Assembly (NCBI RefSeq): GCF_021730305.1
Contig: NZ_CP032674.1
Coordinates: 1,969,001 to 2,033,000 of the forward strand
Length of the DNA: 64,000 nucleotides
From: Xanthobacter sp. YC-JY1
Lineage (GTDB): Bacteria; Pseudomonadota; Alphaproteobacteria; Rhizobiales; Xanthobacteraceae
Reading direction: 5' to 3'
The translations under genes and the position numbers were made by a program. The notes beneath the pieces were generated by a model. It was given only the letters and a program-made list of their open reading frames with translations. It made no database searches and had not been told where the DNA came from. This document shows positions 7,345-16,325 of the stretch, piece after piece (position 1 is the first letter of the stretch; each line of letters opens with the position of its first letter).

Positions 7345-9171
7345 ATGAGCCCCGCCTCGCCCGATCGCCTGCCCGAGCGTGTGGCGCCGCCCGATGCGGA
7401 CCGCATCCTTGCCGCCGAATATGTGCTGGGCACCCTCGACAATGAGGACCGCCGTCGCGTGCGCGCCCGCTGCGCCGCCGAGCCGCAGTTCGCCGCCCTC
7501 GTCCGCCTGTGGGAGCGCCGGCTTGCGCCGCTGCACGAACTGGCGGTGCCGGTCATCCCCTCGCCCGATATCTGGCGCGCCATTGCCTCGGATCTGAGGA
7601 GCGCCCCGCCGGCGCTGCGCGGGGCGACCATGCCGCGTGGCATGTCGCCTTCGCCCGATCCGCCCCGCCGGCCGGCCATGCCGGAAGGACGGCCGCTGCG
7701 CTCCGGGACGGGGGCGGGGGAGGGCGCGGTCTCGCGGGTCCGCCGGCTGTTCGGCCTCGGTCGGGGCGCCGAGCCGGGGCGTGTCGAGCCTTTGCGGGGT
7801 GCCGAGCGGCCGTCCCGCCGCCGGTCCTTCCCGCCGCTCGAGGCCGGCCCGATGGGGCCGGCCCAATCGATGGATCCAGGCCGGGCGCCGGTCGGGGCGA
7901 TCCGGGACGCGCGGTCCCCGGGGCTGCTGTCTCCCGTAACGTCCGAAATGTCGCATCCGGCCTTGCCCCGGCCGGAGAGCGCGTCCATTGCCCCGCGGTT
8001 GCCGGAGCCGGCAGCGCCGCTGCAACTGGTGCCGCCTCCGCCGCGCCCCCGCCCGGCGCCCGAGCCGCTGACGCCCCCGCCGGCCTTCATGTTCCTGGAG
8101 CCTGATCCGCCGCCGGAGCCCGTCGCCGGGGCGCCTGCGCCGGCCGGGGATGGCGCGCCCGTCGAAACGGCGCCGGTCGCGGAGAGCCTTCCGCTGACCG
8201 CACCGGTGACTGAGCCGGCCGAGGCAACTCCGCTGCCGGAAACGGCCGCGGCCGTTCCGGAGCCGCCCGTGGTGGAGGAGGCGACGGCTTCGGCGGTTTC
8301 GGGTGAAGTGCCGGATATGGCCGAGCCCGCGCCGGTCGCTCCCGTTTCCCCGCCGCCGCCGGTTGAAACGGAGCCGGCCGTGCTGGAGGCCGCTCCGCCG
8401 TCTGTTTCCGAAGCGGTGCCTGAGCCTGTCGCGGTGCCCACGTTGCCTGAGCCTATCCCTGCGCCCACGGTGCCGGATGTGATCGAGGCCCCGGAGCAGA
8501 AACTGGAAGAGGGGGCAGAGGCGGTCGCTCCGGCTGCCGTATCCGCAGATGCCCCCGAGGCGTCTTCCCCTGAAACCGCGCCCCAGGAGACGCCGGCGAG
8601 CGAGCCCCCGTCCGCCGATCCTGCTGCCGGCGAGAAGGCCGAGGAGGCGCCGTTGCCCGGATGGGCGGCTGAGGTCGCTTCTGGTGAGGTGTCGGCGCTG
8701 CCGGACGAGCCGAATCCACCCACGCGCGTCGTCGTGCGTCATGGTCCCTGGCGCGGGATTTCCCTTCTCCTCGCGCTGCTCTGCCTGGGGCTGGGTGGAG
8801 TGGCGGCCTATCGCGAATGGGTCTGGCCGGGTGAGGGCTATTGGGTCGCGGTGATGCAGGCGGAGCCGCTGCCGGCGGTATCGGTGCGGATCGATCCGGA
8901 TAGCGGCGCCGTCCATGTGCGCTCGTTTGCCCCGGCACCGCCGGAGGGCGAGACCTATCGCCTATGGCTGGTCTCTCCCTCCGCCAGCGCGCGCCTGATC
9001 GGCGCCTTCTCGTCAGGCTTGTCCGAACGCCTGCCCGAGCTCGCGCGGCTCGGCCGGAAGGGGCTTGCGGGCACGGAGCTGGTGGTGACGCGTGAGCCGG
9101 CCGACCGGCCGGACACGTTGAAGGGGCCTGAGTCCACCGTGGTCTATCGCGGGCGGCTGGTGCCGGAATGA
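7345..9171 (+). CDS. RskA-like transmembrane anti-sigma factor with long disordered insert
   Basis: 608 residues. Residues 10-85 carry the anti-sigma N-terminal domain (DRILAAEYVLGTLDNEDRRR, then FAALVRLWERRLAPLHEL), expected to bind the sigma factor encoded just upstream. About 385 residues of Pro/Ala/Glu/Val low complexity follow (95-470), then one membrane helix (GISLLLALLCLGLGGVAA, about 471-488) and a C-terminal RskA domain (about 495-608: YWVAVMQAEPLPAVSVRIDP, YRLWLVSP, ELVVTREPADRPDTLKGP). Typical family members are about 230-280 residues, so this one is more than doubled by its cytoplasmic linker. The ATG at 7345 is favoured because the domain starts right after it. The sigma/anti-sigma pairing is well supported by order and spacing. 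Confidence 0.85.
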   Translation: MSPASPDRLPERVAPPDADRILAAEYVLGTLDNEDRRRVRARCAAEPQFAALVRLWERRLAPLHELAVPVIPSPDIWRAIASDLRSAPPALRGATMPRGMSPSPDPPRRPAMPEGRPLRSGTGAGEGAVSRVRRLFGLGRGAEPGRVEPLRGAERPSRRRSFPPLEAGPMGPAQSMDPGRAPVGAIRDARSPGLLSPVTSEMSHPALPRPESASIAPRLPEPAAPLQLVPPPPRPRPAPEPLTPPPAFMFLEPDPPPEPVAGAPAPAGDGAPVETAPVAESLPLTAPVTEPAEATPLPETAAAVPEPPVVEEATASAVSGEVPDMAEPAPVAPVSPPPPVETEPAVLEAAPPSVSEAVPEPVAVPTLPEPIPAPTVPDVIEAPEQKLEEGAEAVAPAAVSADAPEASSPETAPQETPASEPPSADPAAGEKAEEAPLPGWAAEVASGEVSALPDEPNPPTRVVVRHGPWRGISLLLALLCLGLGGVAAYREWVWPGEGYWVAVMQAEPLPAVSVRIDPDSGAVHVRSFAPAPPEGETYRLWLVSPSASARLIGAFSSGLSERLPELARLGRKGLAGTELVVTREPADRPDTLKGPESTVVYRGRLVPE

Positions 9172-9178
9172 GCGCCCT

Positions 9179-10390
9179 CTAGCGCGACGGCTCGGCGGCG
9201 ATTACGCCGTGTCCCGGCAGCTCACGTGGGGCGCTGACGGCCTCGCCGGCGGGGGGCTGGGCGATGACAGTGCGGTTGCGGCCCAGAGCCTTGCCGGAAT
9301 AGAGCGCGCCGTCGGCGGCGATGATGAGGTCGGCAATCGTGTCCGGCCCGCCGCTGCCCGGAATGTAGGTCGCTGCGCCGACGGTGAGCGTGACGCCGAT
9401 GTCGTGGCCACCGATATCGCGGAGCTGCTCTTCCACCAGCAGCCGCAGCCGCTCGGCGGTGGCGAAGGCGCCCTTCGCTTCCGCCCCCGGCAACAGGATG
9501 CAGAATTCCTCGCCCCCATAGCGTCCCGCCACATCGTTGGCGCGGATGCTTTGGGGCACCAGGGCGGCAAAGTGCTTGAGCGCCAGATCGCCCACGTCGT
9601 GGCCGAAGCGGTCGTTGACCGATTTGAAATGGTCGAGGTCGGCGAGGAGCAGCGAAAAAGGCTGGCGCCGGGCGCGGGCGAAGCGCAGCAGCTCCTCCCC
9701 CCGCTGGAGGGCGGCGCGGCGATTGAGCAGGCCGGTGAGGTCGTCGAGGGAGGCGACCTTCTCCAGCACCATGTACAGGCTGCCGAAGGTCCAGCAGATG
9801 GCGAGGCCGAGGCCGGCGATGACGACCAGCACCTCCGCCGGGCCGCCATTGCCCGGCAAAGGGAGCAGCCCGAACTGCACGCCGACGCCCCGGATCGTGT
9901 AGCCGGCGGCCACCATGATCAGGACGATGGCGGAGGCGACGCGCGAAATGATCGGGCCGCAGCCGGGCGTCTGCAGCAGGGCGCGTCCGGCTGTCGCACT
10001 CCAGCAGCCGACGAGAATGGAGCTGATGGTCACGCGGTCGGCCATGTTGTTGCCGCTCCACAGCGACAGGCCGAGAAGACCCGTGCCGAGCAGCGCCACC
10101 GTCGCGACGGCGGCGAGCCCCGGCGGGCGTTCATCGAAGACGCGGATGCCGCTGTAGATGAGCCCCATGCCGATGAGGATGCAGCCATTGCCGACCAGCA
10201 CGCTCGCCGGAAGCCCGATGTCCACGCGCGCGGCAAGGAAAACGCACCCGGCGGTGAGGAACAGGTTGGCGAGCGACCACACGAACAGGCAGGACTGCCG
10301 CAACCGCCATCCCGCCAGAAGTTGCAGGCCAGCCAGCAGCAGGCCCACCACGGCCGAGACCGACAGCACAGTCTGGACCTGGAAATCCAT
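9179..10390 (-). CDS. Membrane-bound GGDEF diguanylate cyclase
   Basis: 403 residues. The N-terminal half contains about six membrane helices (for example VLSVSAVVGLLLAGLQLLAG and ASVLVGNGCILIGMGLIYSG). The GGDEF domain begins at SLDDLTGLLNRRAALQRGEE, includes LLADLDHFKSVNDRFGHDVGD and the active-site GGEEF within GRYGGEEFCILLP. A RAND sequence five residues before GGEEF fits the RxxD inhibitory site, so product inhibition by cyclic di-GMP is likely. The enzyme should make cyclic di-GMP from GTP in response to a membrane signal. The ATG at 10390 (MDFQVQTVL) is chosen because the first helix starts there; the upstream open frame is not membrane-like. No EAL domain is present. Confidence 0.92.
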   Translation of the reverse strand: MDFQVQTVLSVSAVVGLLLAGLQLLAGWRLRQSCLFVWSLANLFLTAGCVFLAARVDIGLPASVLVGNGCILIGMGLIYSGIRVFDERPPGLAAVATVALLGTGLLGLSLWSGNNMADRVTISSILVGCWSATAGRALLQTPGCGPIISRVASAIVLIMVAAGYTIRGVGVQFGLLPLPGNGGPAEVLVVIAGLGLAICWTFGSLYMVLEKVASLDDLTGLLNRRAALQRGEELLRFARARRQPFSLLLADLDHFKSVNDRFGHDVGDLALKHFAALVPQSIRANDVAGRYGGEEFCILLPGAEAKGAFATAERLRLLVEEQLRDIGGHDIGVTLTVGAATYIPGSGGPDTIADLIIAADGALYSGKALGRNRTVIAQPPAGEAVSAPRELPGHGVIAAEPSR

Positions 10391-10552
10391 GTCTGGGGCC
10401 GCTCCGGGGGCGTTGAACCACACGCGGGGAGAAAAATGGGTTGTATGCGCCAATAGCGTGTAGATGACGTGCGCACAAGTCGTTCGTCCTACTATTGTAC
10501 GGCGTAATTTTGTTTCCGAACTTGGACGGTGTCCTGCGTGCAACTGAGACGG

Positions 10553-10586
10553 CGCAACACTGCCCCCCTGGAGGGGGGGCGTTGCG
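10553..10586 (+). other. Strong hairpin in the agmatinase leader
   Basis: An extended stem-loop: six outer pairs (CGCAAC/GTTGCG), a three-base bulge, then seven G-C pairs (GCCCCCC/GGGGGGC) around a short loop. It lies 100 bases before the agmatinase start in the 296-base divergent gap to the GGDEF gene. It could be a transcription terminator or a leader element; no known riboswitch consensus was recognised. Confidence 0.4.
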
Positions 10587-10686
10587 TCCCATGGCCGTAC
10601 TATCGGGCCCATGGGCCTTCGCTATGATGCGCGCGCGGATGGCCGGCGGCGCTGGTTCGTTCGCGAAAAGAGCCAGCGAGGACAAT

Positions 10687-11667
10687 ATGGCCGATCCGAC
10701 CCTTCCCCGCCCCGTCGACCGTGCGCTGGATCCGGGCTTCCGCCACGGCCAGTCCACCGAGCCGAATTATTCGGGCGTCGCGTCCTTCTTGCGCCGGCGC
10801 TATGCCCGCGATGGCGGGGGCGCCGAGGTGGTGGTGTGGGGGGTGCCGCTCGATGTCGCGGTGTCGAACCGGCCCGGCACGCGCTTCGGGCCGCGCGCTA
10901 TCCGCGCCGCGTCCTCCATCCTTGACGGTGATCCCTTCTATCCGTTCGGCTTCGACCCGTTCGAGACGCTGGACGTCGCGGATGGTGGGGACTGTGTGTT
11001 CGATTACGGCCTGCCCGCCGGCATTCCCGGTGCCATCGCGGCGCAGGCTGCCGCCCATTACGCCCGGGGCAGCCACCTCGTGACCCTCGGCGGCGACCAT
11101 TTCCTGACCTACCCCATCCTGCGGGCGCTGACGGCGCGCCTCGGGCAGCCGGTGGCGTTGGTGCAGTTCGACGCCCATCAGGACACGTGGGACGACAACG
11201 GGGACCGGGTGGACCACGGCACCATGATCACCCGCGCCGTGAAGGACGGCCTGATCAGGGTGGACCGCTCCATCCAGGTGGGCATTCGCACCCATGCGCC
11301 TCGCAGCTATGGCATCGAGATCGTGCACGGGAATGTCGCGGGCGAGATGGGGCCTGCGGCCCTCGCGCGGCAGATCTGCGAGCGGGTGGGGGATGCGCCG
11401 GTCTATCTCAGCTTCGACATCGACGCCCTCGATCCCGCGTTCGCGCCGGGCACCGGAACGCCGGTCTGCGGCGGGCTCTCCACGCGGGAGGTGATCGCCT
11501 GCCTCAGGCGTCTGGGCGCCCTCGACCTCAAGGGATTCGATGTGGTGGAGGTGTCGCCGCCCTACGACCATGCGGAGATAACGGCACTGGCCGGCGCGAC
11601 GCTCGCCTCGCTCTATCTGTGCCTCCTGGCGGAGCGCAAGGAGGGCGGACGCTCGCCCGGGCTCTAA
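10687..11667 (+). CDS. speB: Agmatinase / ureohydrolase family enzyme
   Basis: 326 residues of the arginase/agmatinase/formiminoglutamase fold. Binuclear Mn ligands are visible in LVTLGGDHFLTYP, VQFDAHQDTWDD and YLSFDIDALDPAFAPGTGTP. The N-terminal segment GVPLDVAVSNRPGTRFGPRAIR is characteristic of the SpeB branch. SpeB hydrolyses agmatine to putrescine and urea in the cytoplasm. Related enzymes act on guanidino acids or guanidine, and sequence alone cannot settle the substrate. The ATG at 10687 has GAGG 5-8 bases before it. Upstream gene and regulator give no pathway context; a leader hairpin precedes the gene. Confidence 0.87.
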   Translation: MADPTLPRPVDRALDPGFRHGQSTEPNYSGVASFLRRRYARDGGGAEVVVWGVPLDVAVSNRPGTRFGPRAIRAASSILDGDPFYPFGFDPFETLDVADGGDCVFDYGLPAGIPGAIAAQAAAHYARGSHLVTLGGDHFLTYPILRALTARLGQPVALVQFDAHQDTWDDNGDRVDHGTMITRAVKDGLIRVDRSIQVGIRTHAPRSYGIEIVHGNVAGEMGPAALARQICERVGDAPVYLSFDIDALDPAFAPGTGTPVCGGLSTREVIACLRRLGALDLKGFDVVEVSPPYDHAEITALAGATLASLYLCLLAERKEGGRSPGL

Positions 11668-11768
11668 ACCGAAAGGCGCACGGAGGATGGCTATACCTTT
11701 TGGCGGACGGGCAGGATAAGGGAAGGCAAGCTCACCGAACGCCATTGCCAGCTTCAGGAAGGGGAGAG

Positions 11769-12866
11769 ATGGGAAAGCGGTCCGCCGTCTCGGCCTATGT
11801 CCTGCCCGCTTCGGGCATCCTGCTGGCGCTGACCTTCTTCCTGTGGCCGAGCCTTTCGCCTGCGGCATCGGGCTTCCTGCCCGGAGTGCTGGCCTTCGGC
11901 TCGATCGCGCTGCTGTGCGGATCGGCCTTCTCCGCCGTCGGCCATGCGGACGTGGTGGAGGCGCGGCTCGGCCAGCCCTGGGGCACCCTGGTGCTCACGC
12001 TCTCGGTGACCGTCATCGAGGTCTCGGTGATGGCCTCCCTGATGCTCAACGGGGAGAACAACCCAACGCTCGCCCGCGAATCGGTGCTCTCCGTGCTGAT
12101 GATCGTGAATGCGGGCATCGTCGGGCTGTGCCTTCTGCTCGGCAGCATCCGCCATCGCGAGCAGACCATTCAGCAGCAGGGCATCTCGGGTTATCTCTCG
12201 GCGACGATCGCCCTCGGCGTGATGCTGCTGATCCTGCCCAGCGAGACGCGAGCCGGAGCCTCGGGCATCTTCTCGCCATTCCAGCTCGTCTACATGTCGG
12301 CGATCGCGCTCGCGCTCTATGCCGCCTTTCTCTACATGCAGACGGTCCGCTACCGCGAACATTTCAACGCGCAGCCGGAGGGGCATGCGGAAGCCCCCCC
12401 GGAGCTGGGGGCGTTCATTCTCGCCATCGTCATGCTGCTGGCGAGCCTTGGAGCGGTGGTCGCGCTTTCGGGCTGGGTGGCGATGTCGTTCGAGGACTTC
12501 ATCTCCCAGTTCGCCCTGCGCGACCCGGATGCTGTGATCGGCGCGCTCGTCGCGACCCTCATCCTCCTGCCGGAAGGCATGAGCGCAGTGCGCGCCGCCG
12601 CGCGCAATCACCTGCAGCACTCTCTCAACATCGCCCTCGGCTCGGCGCTCGCCACGGTGTCGCTGACCATCCCGGCCATGGCGTTCATCAGCGTCATGAT
12701 CGGACGGCCCATGGTGCTCGGCCTCGACAACGAGGACCGCACCATGCTGCTGCTCACCTTCGTCCTCGCGGTGCTCTCCTTCGGCACCGGAAAGACCAAT
12801 GCGCTCAATGGGGTGATCCACCTCATCGTGTTCTGCGTCTATGTGATGCTGCTGTTCGCGCCCTAA
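11769..12866 (+). CDS. chaA: Calcium/proton antiporter (ChaA-like)
   Basis: 365 residues with about eleven membrane helices. Two related halves carry the acidic CaCA-type repeats: VLTLSVTVIEVSVMASLM in the first and VATLILLPEGMSAVRAA in the second. The hydrophilic middle EHFNAQPEGHAEAPPE is rich in His and Glu. ChaA-type proteins exchange Ca2+, or Na+/K+ at alkaline pH, for protons across the inner membrane. The ATG at 11769 follows GGGGAGAG. It is transcribed in the same direction as the agmatinase gene but 101 bases away, so co-transcription is uncertain. Family assignment is secure; ion preference is not visible in sequence. Confidence 0.88.
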   Translation: MGKRSAVSAYVLPASGILLALTFFLWPSLSPAASGFLPGVLAFGSIALLCGSAFSAVGHADVVEARLGQPWGTLVLTLSVTVIEVSVMASLMLNGENNPTLARESVLSVLMIVNAGIVGLCLLLGSIRHREQTIQQQGISGYLSATIALGVMLLILPSETRAGASGIFSPFQLVYMSAIALALYAAFLYMQTVRYREHFNAQPEGHAEAPPELGAFILAIVMLLASLGAVVALSGWVAMSFEDFISQFALRDPDAVIGALVATLILLPEGMSAVRAAARNHLQHSLNIALGSALATVSLTIPAMAFISVMIGRPMVLGLDNEDRTMLLLTFVLAVLSFGTGKTNALNGVIHLIVFCVYVMLLFAP

Positions 12867-12948
12867 AGCGCCGGTGGGTCGTTGTGCGGCGGTGGACATC
12901 GGGCGGGTCGAGTGGCATGTTCCGCGCGACTTGAACGAGGCGCGGGCC

Positions 12949-13359
12949 GTGAAGAATTTTCTGCTCTACATCTTCACCTGGTGGAACAAGCAGACCGTCG
13001 GCACCATGTGGTGGACGAAGCGCTTCGGCGAGTTCGTGGGCGAGGACGAGTTCGGCAATCGCTACTATCGCACCAAGGGCGGCAAGATTGACCCGACGCT
13101 GGGTTTCGAGCGCCGCTGGGTCATCTATCCCGGCTATGCCGAGGCCTCGACGATTCCTCCGGGCTGGTGGGGCTGGATTCATCACCGCGTGGACACGCCG
13201 CCGGTGGATGAGACCTACACCGCCCGTTCCTGGCAGAAGCCGCACCGCCGCAACATGACCGGCACGCCTGGCGCCTACCGCCCCAAGGGCTCGGTGCTGG
13301 CCGGTGGCCTGCGTCCCCGCGTCACCGGCGACTACAAGGCCTGGACGCCCGGCGAATAG
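12949..13359 (+). CDS. NDUFA12-type accessory subunit of NADH:ubiquinone oxidoreductase
   Basis: 136 residues from the GTG at 12949, which has an ACGAGG ribosome site; a longer frame starts at 12874 but adds unconserved residues. Conserved segments are WNKQTVGTMWWTKRFGEFVG, FGNRYYRT, ERRWVIYPGYAEASTIPPGWWGWIHH and the tail PHRRNMTGTPGAYRP. This is the bacterial form of mitochondrial NDUFA12 (B17.2), an accessory subunit of respiratory complex I restricted largely to Alphaproteobacteria; it binds the matrix-side arm. The nuo core operon is not in the window. The order NDUFA12, DUF2155, aat is a familiar arrangement in this class. Confidence 0.93.
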   Translation: MKNFLLYIFTWWNKQTVGTMWWTKRFGEFVGEDEFGNRYYRTKGGKIDPTLGFERRWVIYPGYAEASTIPPGWWGWIHHRVDTPPVDETYTARSWQKPHRRNMTGTPGAYRPKGSVLAGGLRPRVTGDYKAWTPGE

Positions 13360-13525
13360 GCCGCGGCCTCGGCGCTTCGGCGTCGCGCGGTACTTCTGCA
13401 CGGTCTCCTTCTGCGGCGGCTCCTTCCGGCACCGCCTTGCCGCCGCCTGATTCAGGCGGTCTGAAGGGGAGAAGGGCCGGCCCGCTTCCGGCGTCGCCGC
13501 CTTCATTCCACGGGTTCACAGACTG

Positions 13526-14194
13526 ATGCGCTTCCTCTGCTCCGTTTCGCTGCTGGCCGCCGGCCTGATCGCCGCCGCGATGCCTCAGGCGCTGGCGCAG
13601 AGCCGAGGCACCATCGAGCAGACACCGCTGCCGCCGCCCGGAACGATTCCCAACCAGCGTCCGCTGCCCGCGGTGCCCAACAGCGTTCCGGTGATCGCCG
13701 CCCCGCCTGCGGCTCCCGCGCAGCGCCCGGCGGCCCCGGCTGCGATTCAGCGTGGCCCCGCGCCCCCGCCTCCGGCCGCCGCGCAACAGCCTCCGGGCGG
13801 CCTCCAGCCCGCCCCTCCCGGGGATGAGGGCGACGTAGTGGTGGTGCAGCCGCCGACGCAGAAGATCGCCAACGACTATGCGGTCTATGCCGGCCTCGAC
13901 AAGATCACGGGACGCATCACCTCGTTCGATATCGCCATCGGCGAGACCGCCCAGTTCGGCGCGCTGCAGGTGACGCCCCGCGTCTGCTACACGCGCCCCG
14001 CGACCGAGACGCAGAACACCACCTCATTCACCGAAGTGAACGAGGTGACCCTGCAGGGGCAGGCCAAGCGCATCTTCACCGGCTGGATGTTCGCGGCGAG
14101 TCCGGGCCTGCACGCGGTGGAGCACCCGATCTATGACGTCTGGCTGATCGGCTGCAAGGCGGCCTCGCCGGTCACGGCCCGGGGCCAGCAGTAG
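13526..14194 (+). CDS. DUF2155 exported protein
   Basis: 222 residues: signal peptide ([22 protein letters not shown]), a Pro/Ala-rich linker to about residue 110, and a C-terminal DUF2155 domain ([69 protein letters not shown]). Two conserved Cys may pair in the periplasm. The function of the family is unknown; it is widespread in Alphaproteobacteria and often sits beside the NDUFA12 homologue, as here. The last 64 bases overlap the end of aat, which is read from the other strand. The ATG at 13526 is well placed for the signal peptide. Confidence 0.87.
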   Translation: MRFLCSVSLLAAGLIAAAMPQALAQSRGTIEQTPLPPPGTIPNQRPLPAVPNSVPVIAAPPAAPAQRPAAPAAIQRGPAPPPPAAAQQPPGGLQPAPPGDEGDVVVVQPPTQKIANDYAVYAGLDKITGRITSFDIAIGETAQFGALQVTPRVCYTRPATETQNTTSFTEVNEVTLQGQAKRIFTGWMFAASPGLHAVEHPIYDVWLIGCKAASPVTARGQQ

Positions 14195-14802
14195 AAGTCG
14201 CCCTCCACCTCGAGGGCGTTTTCCAGCAGCTTGTGATAGTGCCGTCGTGACACCTCCAGCGCCCCGAAGGTCTTGAGGTGGCTGGTGACGAACTGCGTAT
14301 CGAGCAGCCGGAAGCCGCCGGCAATCAGCCGCCCCACCAGATGCACCAGCGCCACCTTGGAGGCGTCTCGCTCGCGGTGGAACATGCTCTCGCCGAAGAA
14401 CGCGCCACCCAACCGCACACCATAGAGCCCACCCACAAGTTTCCCGTCGCGCCAGGCTTCCACGGTGTGGCAGCGCCCGCGGGCGAACAGTTCGCCATAG
14501 AGGCGGCGGATGGGATCGTTGATCCAGGTCTTGTCGCGGCCTTCCTGCGGCTCGGCGCAGCCGTCGATCACCGCCTCGAAATCGCTGTCCACGCGGACCT
14601 CGAACTTGTCCGCGCGGACCGTGCGGGCGAGGCGGGAGGAGACGTGGAAGGCGTCCAGGGGGATGATGCCGCGCCGCTCGGGCTCGATCCAGTAGAGGCC
14701 GGGATCGTCGGCGCTCTCGGCCATCGGGAAGATGCCGCAGGCGTAAGCCTTCAGCAGCACATCGGGCGTGATCTCGACGATCTGGTCGTTCGGCCGGCTC
14801 AT
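14131..14802 (-). CDS. aat: Leucyl/phenylalanyl-tRNA-protein transferase
   Basis: 223 residues from [20 protein letters not shown]; an upstream in-frame ATG at 14859 would add 19 unconserved residues. Diagnostic segments are [57 protein letters not shown] and [16 protein letters not shown]. Aat adds Leu or Phe from aminoacyl-tRNA to N-terminal Arg or Lys of proteins, marking them for ClpS/ClpAP degradation. Length and motifs match the family. The 3' end overlaps the DUF2155 gene tail to tail by 64 bases. Confidence 0.95.
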   Translation of the reverse strand: MSRPNDQIVEITPDVLLKAYACGIFPMAESADDPGLYWIEPERRGIIPLDAFHVSSRLARTVRADKFEVRVDSDFEAVIDGCAEPQEGRDKTWINDPIRRLYGELFARGRCHTVEAWRDGKLVGGLYGVRLGGAFFGESMFHRERDASKVALVHLVGRLIAGGFRLLDTQFVTSHLKTFGALEVSRRHYHKLLENALEVEGDFYCWPRAVTGEAALQPISQTS

Positions 14803-14916
14803 GACGGGCCATCCTACCAGCAAATCAAGCGCCCGTGTGGCGCGGCGGCGTGACGGCACAGTCTCGGGCCACCGCGACCCATTGACACGCGCCGCGCTCG
14901 CAACGGGGCGCCGATG

Positions 14917-16086
14917 TCAGCCCCGCTTGAGGAAATCGCCGATGCGCCGGACCGCTTCCACCATGTCCGGGCCCGACCCGGCGTAGGAGAAGCGCAGGAA
15001 CTGGCGGCCGTGGAAGGGGTCGAAATCCACCCCCGGGGTGGCAGCCACATGGGCGGCATCGAGCAGGCTGCGGGCGAAGGCGGCCGAATCGTCAGTGAAG
15101 TCGGAGACATCGGCATAGAGGTAGAAGGCGCCGTCCGCCGGCAGGAAACGGCCGAGACCGGCCGCGGGCAGCCCTTCGGTGAGGATCCGGCGGTTCTCCA
15201 CGTAGGTCGCCTTCACCTGATCCATCTCGGCGCGGCCTTCGAAGGCAGCGTCGGCGGCGATCTGCGACAGGGTGGGCACCGAAATCGAGAAATTCTGCTG
15301 GAGCCGCTCCATGGTGCGCGAGACGCCGGGCGGCACCACCATCCAGCCGACGCGCCAGCCGGTCATGCAGAAGTATTTGGAGAAGGAATTGATGACCGTG
15401 ACGTCCTCGCCGATCTCCACCGCACTCACGGCCGGGAAGGCGTAATCGAGGCCGTGATAGATCTCGTCGGACACGAAGGCGAGGCCGAGATCCCGGGCGC
15501 AGGCATGAAGCGCCGTCAGGGCGGCCCGGTCCATCATGGTGCCGGTGGGATTGGCGGGGCTCGCCACCAGAACACCCTTGAGCGGCGCGGCGCGGTGCGC
15601 CTCCATGAGCCGCTCGGGGGTCAAAGCGTGGCGGTCTTCCGCGCGGGTCTCGATCAGCACCGGCTCGCAGCCGAGGGCGGAGAGGACGTGGCGGTAGGGC
15701 GGATAGCCCGGCGCGGCAATGGCTACGCGATCGCCCGGCTCGAACAGCGCAAGGAAAGCGAGGACGAAGCCCCCCGACGACCCGTTGGTGACGACGATCC
15801 GCTCGGGATCGACGCAGACGCCGTGCTGCTCTTGGTAGTGGCGGGCGATGCGCGCCCGAAGGGCGGGAATGCCGAGGGCGGCGGTATAGCCCACCTGTCC
15901 GGCCGCAAGCGCCGCCGTCGCCGCCTGCCGGGCCACCAGCGGCGCAGGGGCTGCCGGCTGGCCCACCTCCAGATGGATCACATGCCCGCCCTGCGCCTCG
16001 ATCCGGGCGGCGTGCTCCATCACGTCCATGACGATGAAGGGCTCGACCGCGCTGCGCCGGGAGAGGAGGGGAAGAACCTGCCGCAT
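14917..16086 (-). CDS. Class I/II pyridoxal-phosphate aminotransferase
   Basis: 389 residues of the fold-type I aspartate aminotransferase family. Visible features: HLEVGQPAAPAP at the N-terminus, GSSGGFVLAF for phosphate binding, the SPANPTGTMMD motif, FVSDEIYHGLDY with the PLP-ring Asp and Tyr, the Schiff-base Lys in SFSKYFCMTGWRVGWMV, and a C-terminal carboxylate-binding Arg in FLRFSYAG. The substrate cannot be read from sequence. The start ATG at 16086 precedes the conserved RRSAVEPFIVMDVM; the longer open frame upstream has no homology and is an unlikely extension. It is separated from aat by 114 bases on the same strand. Confidence 0.88.
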   Translation of the reverse strand: MRQVLPLLSRRSAVEPFIVMDVMEHAARIEAQGGHVIHLEVGQPAAPAPLVARQAATAALAAGQVGYTAALGIPALRARIARHYQEQHGVCVDPERIVVTNGSSGGFVLAFLALFEPGDRVAIAAPGYPPYRHVLSALGCEPVLIETRAEDRHALTPERLMEAHRAAPLKGVLVASPANPTGTMMDRAALTALHACARDLGLAFVSDEIYHGLDYAFPAVSAVEIGEDVTVINSFSKYFCMTGWRVGWMVVPPGVSRTMERLQQNFSISVPTLSQIAADAAFEGRAEMDQVKATYVENRRILTEGLPAAGLGRFLPADGAFYLYADVSDFTDDSAAFARSLLDAAHVAATPGVDFDPFHGRQFLRFSYAGSGPDMVEAVRRIGDFLKRG

Positions 16087-16325
16087 TGCCGAAATTCCGT
16101 TGCGTTCCTGCGGGTGCAAGCCGCGCCGATGCTCGCGCTGCCGTGCTGCCGCCTTATTCTGCCTGTCCCTGAGGCGGGTTCGCCCCAACGTGAAGGCCAG
16201 CGGATTGACCTCGGCATCTGCCGAAGCCAGTGTCCGGCAGTCTCGTAACCTGTGCCTCGGAGCGAGCCAAGGCGGATATCGGCTTAGTCCCTGCGTGAAT
16301 GGCGGCTTGCGTGGTGGTTGACGGA

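Noticed and set aside
7159-8938. Long minus-strand frames opposite the anti-sigma gene
   Set aside because: They are Arg/Gly/Ser-rich shadows of the Pro/Ala/Glu-coding region; the plus strand carries recognised domains at both ends.
10520-10560. Two ACGG motifs in the agmatinase leader as a guanidine-II riboswitch
   Set aside because: Neither ACGG is closed by a stem of complementary bases, so the required pair of ACGR-loop hairpins is not present.
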